Positions 37,901 to 52,900 are shown, counted from the first letter of the stretch. The stretch is 64,000 nt of DNA from Aphrophora alni (GCA_963513935.1 OY740774.1:88182385-88246384); one strand, 5' to 3'. Notes: a model not told the origin generated them from the letters alone. A program made the numbers and translations.

Positions 37901-40900
37901 TAACATAACTAAAAGATATATTGTTTAGTTTGTAATTCACAAACTGTCGACGCAACTGTTTGTTGAAGGTATGTTGTCATAGAAATGGCAGTTCAAATAG
38001 ATACCATTGGAAACTTTAAAACCACTTCACATACACCGGGAGTACCAAAAATAATAATAATCTTTATGTAACATAATACAAACTAAATATTAATCATAAT
38101 GTATAAAGTCACACAATCTCTAAATAATAACTTGATTAAAAAGAAATGCATTTTTTAAGAATTGAGAAAATAACATAAATTACTTACATTTAAAGTAAAC
38201 CGTTTCTTCAATAACACTGCTTAAAACCTTCTATGTTTGTGCGTATTTATAACAAATTTGTCTGGACTTTTTTAATCAATTACTTACACAATGTATGAGT
38301 GAAACATGGAAATACAATTAAAATCCAATTCAATTCAAATTCATTTGTATCCATAAAAATAAACAATTTAATAACCGTGCCTAAATCTATGGTTATTAAA
38401 TTGGATTATGTATAACTAATTTATCCGGAAATTTTCAATTAATTATACAGTGTAAGAATGAAACGTGGAAATAAATTTAAAATCCAATTCGGTACAAACT
38501 AATTTGTATCCATAAAAATATTAAGAGAATTTTCCAATCCTTCATTAAATAAAGCATGCAAAAATATTTCACAGACCTCTCTCATCCACCCATTCCCAAA
38601 ACCAAATAAACTCTAACCAAAACTATTTCACGGAATATGTATGATTGTACTGACTGACACCAATATGATAACTTTTAAAAAATAGTAGTACATTCAGAAA
38701 ATATATATACAGGAAAGAATTAAAAATTCTAATTTTTTTAATGAATTTTACGATATTGCTGACATTTTAAATCATAAATTATTCTTATAATTTTCTTTTG
38801 GATGCAAAACATTTTTCCAGACTGTGGAGTTCCCCCAAAGGGCAACATCATATCCGAGGTGAGAGTACACACGTGTAAAATACACAGTTTTAATTGTAGT
38901 TGGACTGGAATCACATGAAATAGCAAAGATTGCAAAACAAGCTGAATTGAGTTTTACGTAAGGCACATCAAGATTGATGAATTCTAAAAAAAAATTGCTC
39001 ATCAAGTGACGCAAGTTAAGACCTTGTATAAATATTGTTTTAATTTATCTAAGGCTTTTATTGTTGATTTTAATCTTTACTGATAATTACCAAACTGAGA
39101 TTTTTGCCCACAAGTACTTTTGTTTGGTTAGTATTTGAATTGTGAATGTAGTGTGAGGAAGTTTGCTCAATATTTTTGTGCTGATTATTGGTATTCTTTT
39201 GGCCTTTTGAGGGTGTACTCGTTATGAATCATCCCACAGAATTCAGAGAAAATGCTGATTATAATTTTGATATTGCTGTGCACCTACCTGCACTGTTTTT
39301 TAGGCCTTAAGGAAACTGTACTTTTTAACAAACCTGAAATTGACTAGTTCTTTCGTGAAGACAATAGAAAAATCATATCTAAATTAATAAATTTTTTTTT
39401 TTAAATATCCTAATCAAGTCTATCCCCTCTAATTAACTAATTTACAAGGTATGTTACTCAAAATTACACAACAAGCTATCAGGGTTCACTATATTGAGTA
39501 TGGGGGGGGATAGCAATCCCGAGAGACCCTAACTGGATTTACACCTCTTTTATCTAGTCTTGGGTTAGTTATATCCCTCTCTTTTATTTTTTCTATTACT
39601 TTTCTCTTGACCCACTTGTTTTCTTCCAACCCTGATGCTATTAGAGTATTCGAGGGCTAGAAGCCTTTATTTTAATATTTTTTTATTGGGCAATCTACAC
39701 TCAGGGGCTCACATAGTCATTATGGACTTTGCAAATTCGAAGTAACGGATATGGAGAATTTCACAATAAGACTACCAAGTTTTAAAAGTGTAGACCTGAT
39801 GACTGTATTGAGATTTCTCACAGGACACTGTCACTTTAGGAAAGATCTGAAAGGATTGGGTTTGTATTTTGACATTGCGAGAGTGAGTGATACAAGGGAA
39901 GAAATTGCACAACTCATTATCGCAGAATTTGAACCACTGGCCAGAAAGAGAAATCTCATCTTTGATTATGTAACTTAAGGCCTGGAACTATTGCCGGAAG
40001 ACTCTATTTATGGTCTTTAAAATTTAGTAAAAGGCATATATATAACTGGGTTGGGACATTTGACTCAGAAGGTTGAAGTACGCTGGGATGGAGAGCAATC
40101 TATTCCACAAAACAAAAAATAGATATCATATTTAATGATCCAGAAACAAGAATAACGAGATGACCTTCAATTAATTCTTATCAACATTGAACTAACAATA
40201 CAAATTTACCGAATGATAAAACAAATCATTATAAAATGTGTCACCACTGTTAAAAACAAAGATTCAATACTTATCTAATTTCTCATCTAATTATGAACAG
40301 AGAAATAAAAATAAATGTTGCAAAATATTACACAAAGTTTCTCAGAGACCCATTCATAATATTAAGGTAACAAAACTATTCATCACCAAAAATGCTGGCT
40401 TAGTAGTTAAAAGTAAAAATCAACCATGGACATCATCTTATATTTTGTAGATTATTTTTAACTATAATTAAACAAGATCTAAACTTACAATTTGTGTCAT
40501 AAACTTGTCTTGAGTATGAATATTATAAGATAAAATCAAGTTTTAAAAATGACAGCAGTGACGGTTCCTTTTCGTTTTTTGGAAATTATTCCTTATCAGT
40601 AATTTTGTATTATTTACAATTTTTCATGCTAATTTGGGTATATAGTTTTCACATTTCACCAAAATTTGAATGAAATTGGTTAATCCGATTTTGAGAACAT
40701 CTAAATAGCTCGAAGGCCAATTTTAAAATTTTTATCAATAACTCACTATACAGAATTCTAGAGAAATGGCATAGAGTATGTTTGTTTGAGTACTTAGGTG
40801 TTATAGTTTAGTAAAATTTTATCAAAATTGTTTGAGTTGAATTTGTGAAAATCAGATTTTTGTTTTATGGCAGACATCTTCAATGAGTTATCAAAAAAAA

Positions 40901-43900
40901 AAGTACCGAGATGTGTCCAAAATATGTCCATTTATCAAATTTGTATTAAAATCAGTCAACTTATATGGGCTGTAAAGTATAACACAGACACTAGATGGAC
41001 TGACAGACATTATTCTCAAAACCATTTTTTGGATTCAGAGGACTTCAAAATGGACATTTCCATGAAAAATGTGACACCAGTTTGTTGACTCATCACATTA
41101 CTATGTATATATGAGAATCTAAAAATAATAAATTAACCATTCCACTTAAAAAAGCTGACTGTTCAGTGAACCAGCTCTCTAATCATGCTTAACAAATAAT
41201 GTAATTAATAATCCATGTCTACAATCCAGAAGCAAATTAAAACCATATTGTTTATTAGAACAGCTGTTTATAATGCTACGTAAGACACAACTGCATTTTA
41301 ATAAATTACCAAACATTAGTCATTTTTTTGTAATAGTGAGATGTGATGTTTAATTTTAACTCTTCAATTGTTTAACCGAGTGGGCCTAAAATACAGTAAA
41401 ACCTTACTTAATGGAATCTTCTTTAACCAAAATACAAATACAGGATGATTGAAACAGGTGTGACCGCTGTTTTATGTAATAAGTACAAAAGTTACTAAAA
41501 AATTTTAAAAGGTAACCCTTTATCATGTTTGAATAAAACTAGATGCATTACCAAATTTTTCATATCGTCCACCATTTTTCTAATTTTGTGGTCAATTCTA
41601 AATTTTCTTATTGAAAACATTAATTTTTTATGGCAGGTTTTGGATAAAATACATTATTTTAAGTCTTTTTAATTCTTGGATATTTTTTGATATCTCTAAC
41701 CATTTAGGAGCTACAGGAATAGCAGAGTTATCGATAGAAAACAAAAATCAAAATTTTCTGGATAATTGTCTAGAACATCCACCGGCTTACACCAGCTCTT
41801 TATTATTACTAAAAGCACACCTAGTGAGTTACGGACAAATTGTATTATTGAGCACTGTTGATTCATTTGTTTTGTATATATATTTTCACAAGGTCTAATA
41901 CATCCAGTAATAATTAAAAACTGGTGTAAGCCAGTACATGTTCTAGACAACTACCAGAAAAGTTGCACGAAATCAAATGTTGAGACATTTTTAACCGACT
42001 TCGTTTTATGAATTTCTTTCAAAAACAATCTATGCGTGAATAATGAAGTGTATGTAGTTATAAAACATAGGTACCAAATAAATTCTATCATCATTGTTGA
42101 AGCTCGCACTTAGGTAAGATTTTCAATCCACTGTTGGTGAGGTTAAAGCGGCAGGGATACACCTTTATGAGGACACATTGAATAGGTTATGAGAACTACA
42201 TTGAATTTTTATCAAATGCCAAACTTGATTTTTTTTTTATATGACTGTCCTGTAGTGGAAAGAGATACCCTATTCTTTCAACAAGATGGACAGGTTTCCT
42301 AACCAATCAATTTCATGGATTGGAAACAATGGTCTTGTTATGTGGCCACTCTGAAGTCCTGATAACTCCCATGGAATTTTTTAATATTTTTTTTTATTTG
42401 TAAAAGATTAACTTTATGAAGTACAGTGTGTAGCAGTAGATGATATCCAGGATAGGATAATATAGATTGTGAGACTGTGAACACATAATTGCATAAGAAA
42501 ATCAACCAAATCCGTAGTTAAAAGAGCACTGCTGTGTTTGAGACTAAATGGATTACAATTTGAACATTTAATGTAGAATTGTCAAGAAAGCTGTAAGTGA
42601 TATGTCTTATAATGTCAGTAAACACAACTTATACGATACCTGTGTTTAAACCTTGTATTTTTACAACTCCGAAACGGTTGGAAAATATAAAAAATATCCA
42701 ATAATAAAAAATTCTTAAAATAATGTGTTTTATCCAAAATCACCATTAAATCATCGGGATTCTCATAAGAAAATTTAGTACTGACCGCCATATTGGAAAA
42801 ATGGCTAGTGATATGAAAAATTTTATAATACCTCTAGTATTATTAGGTCAAACAATTATGAGGGGAGTAACCTTTTAAAATTTTTTGTAACTTTTGTATT
42901 TATAAAATTTAAAAAAAGCAATCTCCCTGTATACACACATACATGTCATTCTGTTGTAGAACGGAGGGATTCCTCGAGATGCTTTCATCCTATTCTTACC
43001 CAAATTTTTATTCTCCCCCCTCTCCATGTAATTCCCATTAAATCTACCTCAGCAAGGATAACGGGTCTCCATTTTGTGTTTTTTATCTATTTCTTACACC
43101 AGCTTCTTGTTGGTCCAGTCTAGTTCATTACGGGCAGTATTGTTATCGAGTCTTTTAAAGATATGTTCCAGCCCACTCCAGTTATGTTTTTATTTCTGTT
43201 TCAACGTTTCCTTGCCTGAGTTTTTACCACAGGACCTCATGGTAGACAACAACCTGCTCAAGAAGACCTACAATTTGCTTAATGATAATTTTTCCACGTC
43301 TCAGAACCGTATGCAGGACTGATTTGACATTAGTGCTCTGGCCCCATGGGGTTAAGCCTTGGGCATTCATCTAAGAGAGAGGCGTACTTTAGTGTTAATA
43401 CACTCTAGAGTTATAGATTTTTTTTAGTATGCCAAATGCTTTTCTAGCTTTTTAAACTTTTATGCTAACGTCACGATCCCATTTACTGTTTTGTGTATTA
43501 TGCTGCCCAAATAGTTGATTTCCTCTACATCTTCAATAAGCTTTCCATCATTAAAAATAGGCTGTAATAAATATACTATCGTATAAAGCTGTTTTTTTTT
43601 ATTTGCGTATTTTGAGCCCTGCCTTTTTTTGCTTTTTCTGTTAGCCCTTATAGTTTCTAAATTTCAACCTGCGTTGTGTGAGAGAGCAAACCGGTGCCAT
43701 CAGTATAATCAAGATCTTCCAGCCTATCTATAAACTTCTAAACTATTCCTCTAAGAAAGTTCACTTTCTTCAATATACAGTCTAATATTATCTTAACTAT
43801 TCCAACTATTCTTCACAGGAACTATTTTTATAAATAAATATTGAGCTTGACTTGTGAGATAATATTAGATAAAAAAGGGGGAAAAAATCACAGTCTCACA

Positions 43901-46900
43901 AAAATTATGTTTACTTAATCAAAACTTGTTTCCTCAGTGACAACGATTAATAATTGTCACTCCTCAAAGTCGCCATCCTCAGTGATACATGAGCTACAGT
44001 AACTAACCAAACCCGTATTTATACAAAACTAAAGGGGCGTGGCCTAGACCTACTTTCTAATATTAAGGTGTTAACAAGTACCTCGCGTTATTCTGAACTA
44101 ATCTTATATCTAACAATACATTTTATATTTTAGTTTGATATAGAACTTTGGATCGACCCTGATTCATTATTTATAGTTATATTACGGTACTTGTTAAAAA
44201 AGTTTCCCATATATCTATTGTGTTTAATTCAGTAACATTTTTCAACAACAGAGTTTTCTATTTTAGAATAATGTTTTTTTCTCTCTAAACGATGTTTAGT
44301 CGTAGCTGATTTATCAGGCCTATTATATTTGAAGTGGGGAAAGTGTTCTTTTGCTTTTATCCTGACATTCCGTTTTGTTTGGCTTATATATTTCTTCAGA
44401 CATATTTCACAATTTATACAATAAATTCCTGATTTTTCTTGTTCTTGAATTTTATGTTTTGGATTTCCTAAAATTTTACAAAGATTATTCTCGGCTGACA
44501 TTGCTACATTTAAATTTGCATATTTTCTTAGTGATTTTTTACAATATTTGACATTGGAGGAGAAAATGGAGTTTTAACCCATCGTTGTCAAGGCATACTG
44601 CACTCAAGAATACTCCTCGATTCCTTAATTTTCTTAAATTTCGCTTTCTTTATTAAATTATCTATTATTTCTTTTGGATAACCATTAAAAATTGCAACAC
44701 CATAAATATATTGAAGTTATTTTTCGTAATATTCTTTAGACAGAGGTAAGTTTATTAGAAAGTAGGTTTAGGCCACGCCCCTTTAGTTTTGTATAAATAC
44801 AGGGTTAGGCGATGTGCTAGTTTAGTAGCTCATGTATCAGTGAGGATGGCGACGTTGTCATTGAAACGCATTTGATTAAATAAACGTAATTTGTGTGAGA
44901 TCTTGTGTTCGGGTTTTATTCTATCCAGGAACTACTTTGTTTATGTTACTTTTTTGTGACGGTTGAAATTCTCATATTGAGCCATTATAATATTAATTCA
45001 TTTTTAGGGACATCTTTAACTGAAATGGTAGATGTAAAATTAAAAAAAATATATGTGCATTTTTGTTTGGGATTTAATATTTTCAAGAGTGCATCATATA
45101 TGCCATATTGAATAACATCATATGATTTGCCTAGTAAAAGTGCCCATAAGAATAAATGAATCATATAATTTTTAAATATTTTATTATTATATTTTTCATA
45201 TCATAAAAACTACAATACTCTAAATATTATTATGTGCAAAGAATGTATAAACAATTTTCTCATTATAAAATCAGGATTTTTAGTACATATGTCCAGACAA
45301 TACTTTGACAATTTAAAAGTATATTTTCCCTTGTGCTATACTGATGATTTTTTTCTTTATTGTTATAAATCAGTATAGTGGATTTTTATAAATAAAGTGT
45401 ACAAAGATGGAAGTCTTAATAAGAAGTTTCCAACTTCTTAAAGAAAGATTTGCAAGAAGCAGATTTCTTTGAAATAGTCATATAAAACTTCTGTTGCATG
45501 GGTGGAAGTTTTGTATGCTACATTGGTTTAGCAAATTGAGAGATTTTTTACGTTTCCAACATTAGACCATTAATAATTCCCTCACAGCAATTCCATAGAT
45601 GGAGTGCATAATAATACCTATACCAAAACAAATTCTGTCTTTTGTAAACACTCGTTTCTCCCTATTGTCTTCTGAAACAAAGGTTTTAAAAATGAGCGTC
45701 ATAAAAGTTAGAACAACAGTGATTAAAACACATGTAGTCATTGATTTATTACTCTATAATTGATTAAGAGTTACGGAGTAACTTTTAAAACCAACCTGAA
45801 ATAATTATTTGTGTAGATTTGTTCTGCTTTTTAAAGTTCTTGAAGAGTGACTTATTGTTGATATTATTTATTACACATGTTAAGAGTTTATTATGTAACA
45901 TTGTAATCACGCTTTTTGGTAAATTAACTGAAACAATTTCACCCTAATCTATAAGTAAAGGAATATTTATTTTCTTTATTGTTATTTAAAGGCAAAAACA
46001 TCTTGGTCATTATCACCTTAAAAACTAACCTCTGATCAGCTTTTCAACTGTGACAAAACAGAGCTTAATTACAAAATGTTGCAGAAAAAAACATTAGCAA
46101 CAAGAGATGAGAAATCTGCCTTTGGGTTTCGAAAAATAAAAGAAAGAGTGACAATTCTAGCATGCTGCAATTCTTCTGATTTCCTCAAACTAAGCCCCTT
46201 ACTGATAGGCAAATCTTAATGCCCAAGAGCCTGTAAAAATTTTGATGTGAAGAGTTTACGTACATTGTACACAAACCTGAAAAAATGCTTGGCTGGAATC
46301 ACACAAATTGAAGATTGGCTTTTCAAGGAGTTAATTCCTATAGTTGAGTCATTCCTCAAATACAGAAAGCTTCCTTGAAAAGTAATTTTATTATTGGATA
46401 ACGGCCTCTCTCATCTGGACATTAATGAACTTTCAAGCGGTGGCATAAAACTTTATTTTTGCCAACAAATGTCACATCGTTGATGAGAAAGTTCTTGAAA
46501 CGATTAGAATCAGTTATCGTAGGAGACTTATGCAGGTGTTAATAGCTAAGTTAGGTGAAGGAATCTACTGTTACAGAATCTCTCAAAGCAGTTACAATTA
46601 AAAATGTTATTTACTGGACTGCTATGGCTTGGGATGACATAAAAAAATTGACACTACAAAGGAGAAAACTTTAATTTTGAAAATCCGAACAGTGAGACCG
46701 AGGAATGAATCAGACAATGGTGTTACTGAACATGTAAACCAAGGTGCTTATACCATATGTGAAGTAAAATTATGGCTTAAGTGTAAATTGAAAAATACCC
46801 GAATGAACCAAGCAGCAGTCAGTATTCATTTTGGTAGATTCCACATTACTTGTGAACCATAATTTTGTTTCATGTGCTTAAAAATTTGATTGAAATTTTA

Positions 46901-49900
46901 TCAAAGTAATATCGTCTGATTTTGAGATATTCATTCTTCTGTGACTATAACTATAGTTCACTGTAGTTATTGTTAGATAGAATAAAACTTGAACACACAA
47001 TCTCACAAAAATTACGTTTACTTATTGTAGCTCATATATCACTGACGATGGTGTTGAAACGCGTTTGATTAAGTGAGATCTTGTGTTAGAGTTTTATTCT
47101 ATGTAATATTATCTCACAAATCAAGTTCAATATTTATTTATAGTTATTGTTAGGTAATTCTTAAACTGCAATTTGGCAGGGTTGGCTTTTTTGATGTTGC
47201 TTTTGAGGGAAAAATATGTATGGTCACACAGTAAACTTTGGTTAGTTCAGGACTCTTCCTGGCTTCCTCAGTAACCTCTCCCTTTCCCCCCAAACTGTAT
47301 CATATGCTACTATGCAGTAGCATTGCCCAGTAGAGGTCTTAGTTTAAAAACTTTTCTTTTGTCATCGGTTTTTAATGTCAACTTCTGGTTCTTGTTGCTA
47401 CTTCCATTAAGGAAAAAACTAGGTTTTTTTCTGTTGGACATCATTTTTTGATACTTTTATCTTCTCATCATTACTTTGTATTATATTTCAGCCACCACAA
47501 AATGCCGGCCGTAAAGCTTTAGACTCAGTGATACCTCAACCATTGCCTAAACCTACAACAAGCCCAAAGCCACAGAGAAGTTCACAGCCACCTACATCAC
47601 AACAGCAACCTCAACAACCACAGCCATCTACTGATCTATTAGGCCTAGGTAAATATTATATTGTTTGTCGCATATTGTTCATATTTATTAGTAATTTCTT
47701 TGTGAAAAATGTGCTCTAAATTTTATAAAGTTTTTAAATAATGTTTTACAAGAGCAGTATAAGTCAATGACCGTGATACCGCTCAAATCTCAAGTTTCAC
47801 GATGTCGCATACACCACATTTTATATGAATGAGCATTTGTCAAAAAGAGCATTCTTGTGATATCACAGTCACTTAATCCTGTGACCTTAGTTTGTACAAT
47901 TTCTTTCTATAAAACTCAAATACAAAGTTTGAGATCACCATTTTGAAAATGTGAATAACAAAAAGAATGTGTGATTGACTAGCACTGTTTCAGTCAATAG
48001 GAATGATGTTGATGTTTCTGTAAGTGTGTGGTTTCCCAAATGAACTGAGGTGGTTTTTTTTTAGTAAGTAAGTAACTAAAAATGATTTACATATTTTCTT
48101 TATTTTTCAACATAATCACAATTTACTTCCCACATATTTTTATGTTGTTTCAAAAGCTTTCACATTTTGTCTTCGTAGAAGTTCGGTGCCAGTTTCTTGA
48201 TCCAGTTAGTAATACTGGTCTTCAGTTTGTCATAATTTTCAATCTCTGGCATCCAAGCTGTTTCTTTAAATGCAGGAATGAGTAGTAATCACGTAGTGTG
48301 AGATCAGGGTTATAGGGGGGCTGGTTGAAAATTTCCCACCCAGATTTTTGCATCAAGTAAATAGGTTTAACCGCCAGCAGTGTGTGGTCTACTGTTATTC
48401 AAAAACACAATACCACTGAAAAGCAAGCCATTCTTTTGTTTTGTATGGTTCATCTAAGTTTCCACAGTTTTAATCAGCCCTTGTTCCATGAAATCAAGTA
48501 TTAAGTTGACTTTCATATCCCATGATTTTCTAGCACAACATGCCTATTTAAACTTCTTTATTTTCATAGATGATGACTGTCATTACAGTAGAATCTCTGT
48601 TAACCGGCCTATATCGTAGTGTACTGGTTGGATGAGAGTTTCCGAAAATAAATTGTAATTGAAACACCAAAGCGGCGGCGATATCAAACGACTTTGTCGA
48701 TAGCGGTATCCCATTGTCGGCGGCATAAAAACACCGCAGCATTGGCACCCGTCGGTATAGCAGACATACACACACAAGACATTTGATGGGCCGCTTTTTT
48801 TCCACGAATCATTTTAGTATACATTATGGAAAATATAACATTTTTTTTCAGTTTTCTTCTTATCTTTGACTGGTTATGATCTACGTACAGTATATACAGT
48901 AAATAAAAATGAGTGAGTTACGAAAACGGAAGCGTGTGTTGGTTTCGTTTGAGACGCGGTTAAATGTGTCAAAAGACTTGACAGAGGGGAATCTGTAAAA
49001 AAGCTTTGTAGTGTTTAATTTTTTCTTGTTTGGTGTATAATATATATAACAATCATAATATATACGATACATTTATGTACAATAAAATGAGTTGCAATAA
49101 CATCTTAATTGCATAATTCATAACGCTACCTGATTAAATAAGCTTTCTTTGAACGAAAACCAATTTTTCACGGGAACCTCGGATTAAACGGGTAACCGGC
49201 TCGGGTGTCAGTCCCGACTAGACCGGTTAAGAGGGAATCTACTGTATATTGACTGCTGTTTTTACTTGACATTTATGTCTGAATCTGGGGTTTTTCTCTA
49301 GTAATGTATTTGAACAACCCCATCCATCTTCCTTTGCAAAATTCTGCAAAAAATGTTTTGAGCAGAAGACACACATTTCACTTTGTGTGTGTCAGTTAAT
49401 ATTTTCTGAATAAATCTAGTACACAAGTTTTTATAATAAATTTTCTCTAAGACAAAGTTGTAAATTACTGATTGTGAAACATTGAGAAAATGAAAAGACA
49501 TTTTTGAAACCATAAATTGCTAATTTTCATAAATTTTCACATTCACTTGTTCCCTTAAACTATCTATCATTTACTGTTGGGTGACCTTACATTCTTCTTC
49601 ATAAACATTTTGTTCATCCATCTCTAAACAAACACCACTGTTAACTCTCCTGTTACTTAAAACTCTGGTCCATAAACCTCAACAAAATGCCTATGAATTT
49701 TAGTAACACTTGTTTTTTCAGCAACAAAAAACGTATCACATCACAGTTGGTGAGATTATTATAACAACCATTTTAAATTGCTCACACATCATAATAAAAC
49801 AAAACACACATGATTCCATTTAAAGGTAGAACGGGCACAGGTATCTGTGGAGGTGAATTTTGTCAGACAATTTCACTATGAATGGGAGTTCCTCCCACAG

Positions 49901-52900
49901 TGTTCCAGTCCGATATAACAGCTCTAATAGAATGTACCCAAGAAAATTTAAGACTTTGGTACAGGGATAAGGAACAAAGCTAGTCTGGGGTTGCTTCATG
50001 ACCCTATCACAGCTTGGTGGCCGTAAGAATGTTACTCTTTGTTAGGTACCAGGACATGATGGAATGGACAGAAATGAGAACGCTGACATGTTAGCAAATA
50101 AGTCAGCGAAGTTCATAGATCTAGAGCAGTTTTGTGGAATTTTCAAAAACAGGGCTATGTTCACCATCAATACTTGGGGCTGAGATATAGCATGGGACAA
50201 GGTAGAGGAATGTCTCAGGTATGAAAGTGAGTATCAAATTAAGGTGGTGTAATATAAGGAAGGTGATAGGCTGGATCACAGGGCATGGGCACTCTTTATA
50301 GTGGAAACTCGCAGACCATCTACTCTTAGACTCTATGAGTATTGAGCAAGAAGGGGTAGGCAACTTTGAACATCTGGAGAAAGGCCTAACAATTCCCTAA
50401 GATAACTTCATAGAAAAGATCCTCTAAGTAGCAGAGCTTGTGGATCTATAGGATGATGACTTGGGAGTACATTATGTTCCCAGAGCATATTAATGGCTGA
50501 AGTGTCTTGGATAACAAGTACCATCTAAAGTGAATTTAATTGAATTAGAGTGACAGGGTAGTTGTATACAATTAGTCTTGTTATGTTTAAAAAAAAATGT
50601 TGTATATCTTAGAGGAATTCTTTTATCACATTTATTATTTTTACAGATACACCTGTTGGTGAGAACAACCCATCGGTAGGTTCACCGTCTAGTGATGACA
50701 TGTTCAGCAGTTTTCTTAGTGCACCACCAACAGCTTCACCTGCACAATCTCTGCGCAGGACACCTGAGGAAGAAAGCTTTTTCAATCAACCCTCCAATTC
50801 CCCTGCAGGAGGTGAACGTAATAAACTTACAACAGATTCTATTCTTGCATTGTATGGGAAGAGTCAGCCTACGCAACCTGTAGTCAATAGTTCATATCAA
50901 GTTCCTATACCTGGTATGTACTCGTATATTATTTTGGTTGTTATTTTATTGATATGGAAGTTAATTCAATTGCAAAATAAGTATACTACAGAATTATTAC
51001 AATAGAGAAAACACACAAAAATAGTTGAAATCATTTATAGTTGATGTGTTAGAAACAAAAATTTCTATAGGATCAGTATAAACTCCATTCACATAAAATA
51101 TGATTAAATAAATATTGACAATTTGAAAAACATATCTGTCAGTCGCTGTCATCAGCATCTTCAAATTTGACAGGTTAACGATCATGTTAAAAAAATGAAT
51201 GATTTGTCCAACTGCATTTGTCATATATTTGGTTTTGTGATTATGATTACGTCATAACAAACATATAGGTATCTGAAATATATAATAGTACGATTGTTAA
51301 TGGAAATGTTTGAAAGATTTTTGTTTGTTTTGATTTATTGAAAATATTAAATGATTGTATTTATCAGTTATTTTATTAGGTTTATTGATTATGATCCCTT
51401 AACACCGAAAATATACAAGTCTGACATGTTGGGTACGTTTTATAGACTAACCCAAAACAAAACATGTTTTTTTAGTGTGACAGGTAACCCGAAGGCATGC
51501 ACTGCCTAATAAGTCACACTGTTTAAGCCTTTCGACTCATGGTACTTTTAGTTACCATGTAGTGGTTAGCGTGTCATATTATCTAGATGGGATTCGGTCT
51601 TAGAGGATTCAGGCATAATACTACGGATGGGAACTTTCCACCCATGCTTGATGGACGTGCATGAAAAAATTGTCCAAATCTGTGGTTCCTATCGTACTGA
51701 TCAGGATACTATTACCACCATAAGTCAGTTATCCCTAAAGTAACTTTTCCTGACACATATACTTAACTGAAAATTCTTCAAGCCAAAATGATTGAAAGAG
51801 TTTGCTTTTACAGTCCCTGCACATATTGAACTTCTGAGATCACGCCAGCATGTTTTGCTCTAAACTGTTTGATTTCTGTTCTCGCTGAGCTGGCTTTAGG
51901 ACACCTATTTTATTCTTTTTACAGATGTACCTACATAAATGGAATATAGATCATTTAATTCTAATTTTATATTTATATAACTGGACCTCCATTTTCTAAG
52001 GAACTCTCTCGTGTGGACCTAGGAAGGACTTTTCTAGGTCATAAATTCACAATTTGTAACATTTTACATGACTGGAAATTTATATGGTTATTGCCTCCAG
52101 GAATATTATCATGATCAAATAGTTACAAACAAACAATGTTAAGACTTATTTTGAATTTTGAGACTTTAAATTGTAGAAGTCAAACATGTAAAGAAAACAT
52201 TTTAATCATTCATTAAAATCCATAAAAAATTAGTTTAATCCTCTCCCACCCACATTACTTGTGAGCAGATCTTCTCCTGGACAATATAAATTAGTAATCC
52301 TGCTTCAAACGTACATACTTAATCAGACATTTTCCATCGTTTGTGTATATATTGTAAACTAATACATGACTTTTTGAGAGTATAAATCAACTCTCATTAT
52401 CAATTGATAAACCTAGGATATAAAAAAGAGAGAAAAACATCAATATAACGTAGGGTAATGTTGGAAACTAAAACTAAATCTATAACCTAAGAAAAGAACT
52501 CAAGTCTAAAACTAGACCTGAGCAGTCAAAGCTAAGACTAACCTAATTACTACAAACTTAATTTAAGGCAAACACAAATAATGGATAGCAAATTCTGATT
52601 AAACCATATTAGTAATATGAACAATCCATCATCGTCTCTGAGGCTATCTCTTCTATTTCTGATTCTAGTCTGTGTTCCTCATTCATCCATTTTGTACACA
52701 GTTACCTAAACAATAACTTTTACCTTAAAAAATAAATACTATTTTAAATGTTATAGTAAAAATATTCAATCTCCATAGAACAAGCTGGCATAGTAGGTTT
52801 TTCAGCATAGTCCTCTGTAAATTTTTTTGCTCTTTATATTTATTTACAAGTTATTATTCACTAGTCAACATTGGAGATGTGACATCTCAGCTACTCTACT

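Larger units (their letters stand above)
43828..44940 (-). mobile_element. PLE relic flanked by inverted terminal repeats
   Basis: The GIY-YIG frame (44229-44501, minus strand) lies between two inverted copies of one terminal sequence: 43845-44070 and 44745-44935. Both, read toward the outside, contain AGTAGGT(T/C)TAGGCCACGCCC, TTTAGTTTTGTATAAATAC, GTAGCTCATGTATCA, a hammerhead-like core and a TTTGATTAA(A/G)TAAAC tail. PLEs are known to carry terminal repeats (pLTRs) in direct or inverted order. RT is largely missing. Confidence 0.85.

Noticed and set aside
36556..38520. rDNA or histone-type tandem gene array
   Set aside because: Units are AT-rich, contain no rRNA or histone text and no open frame.
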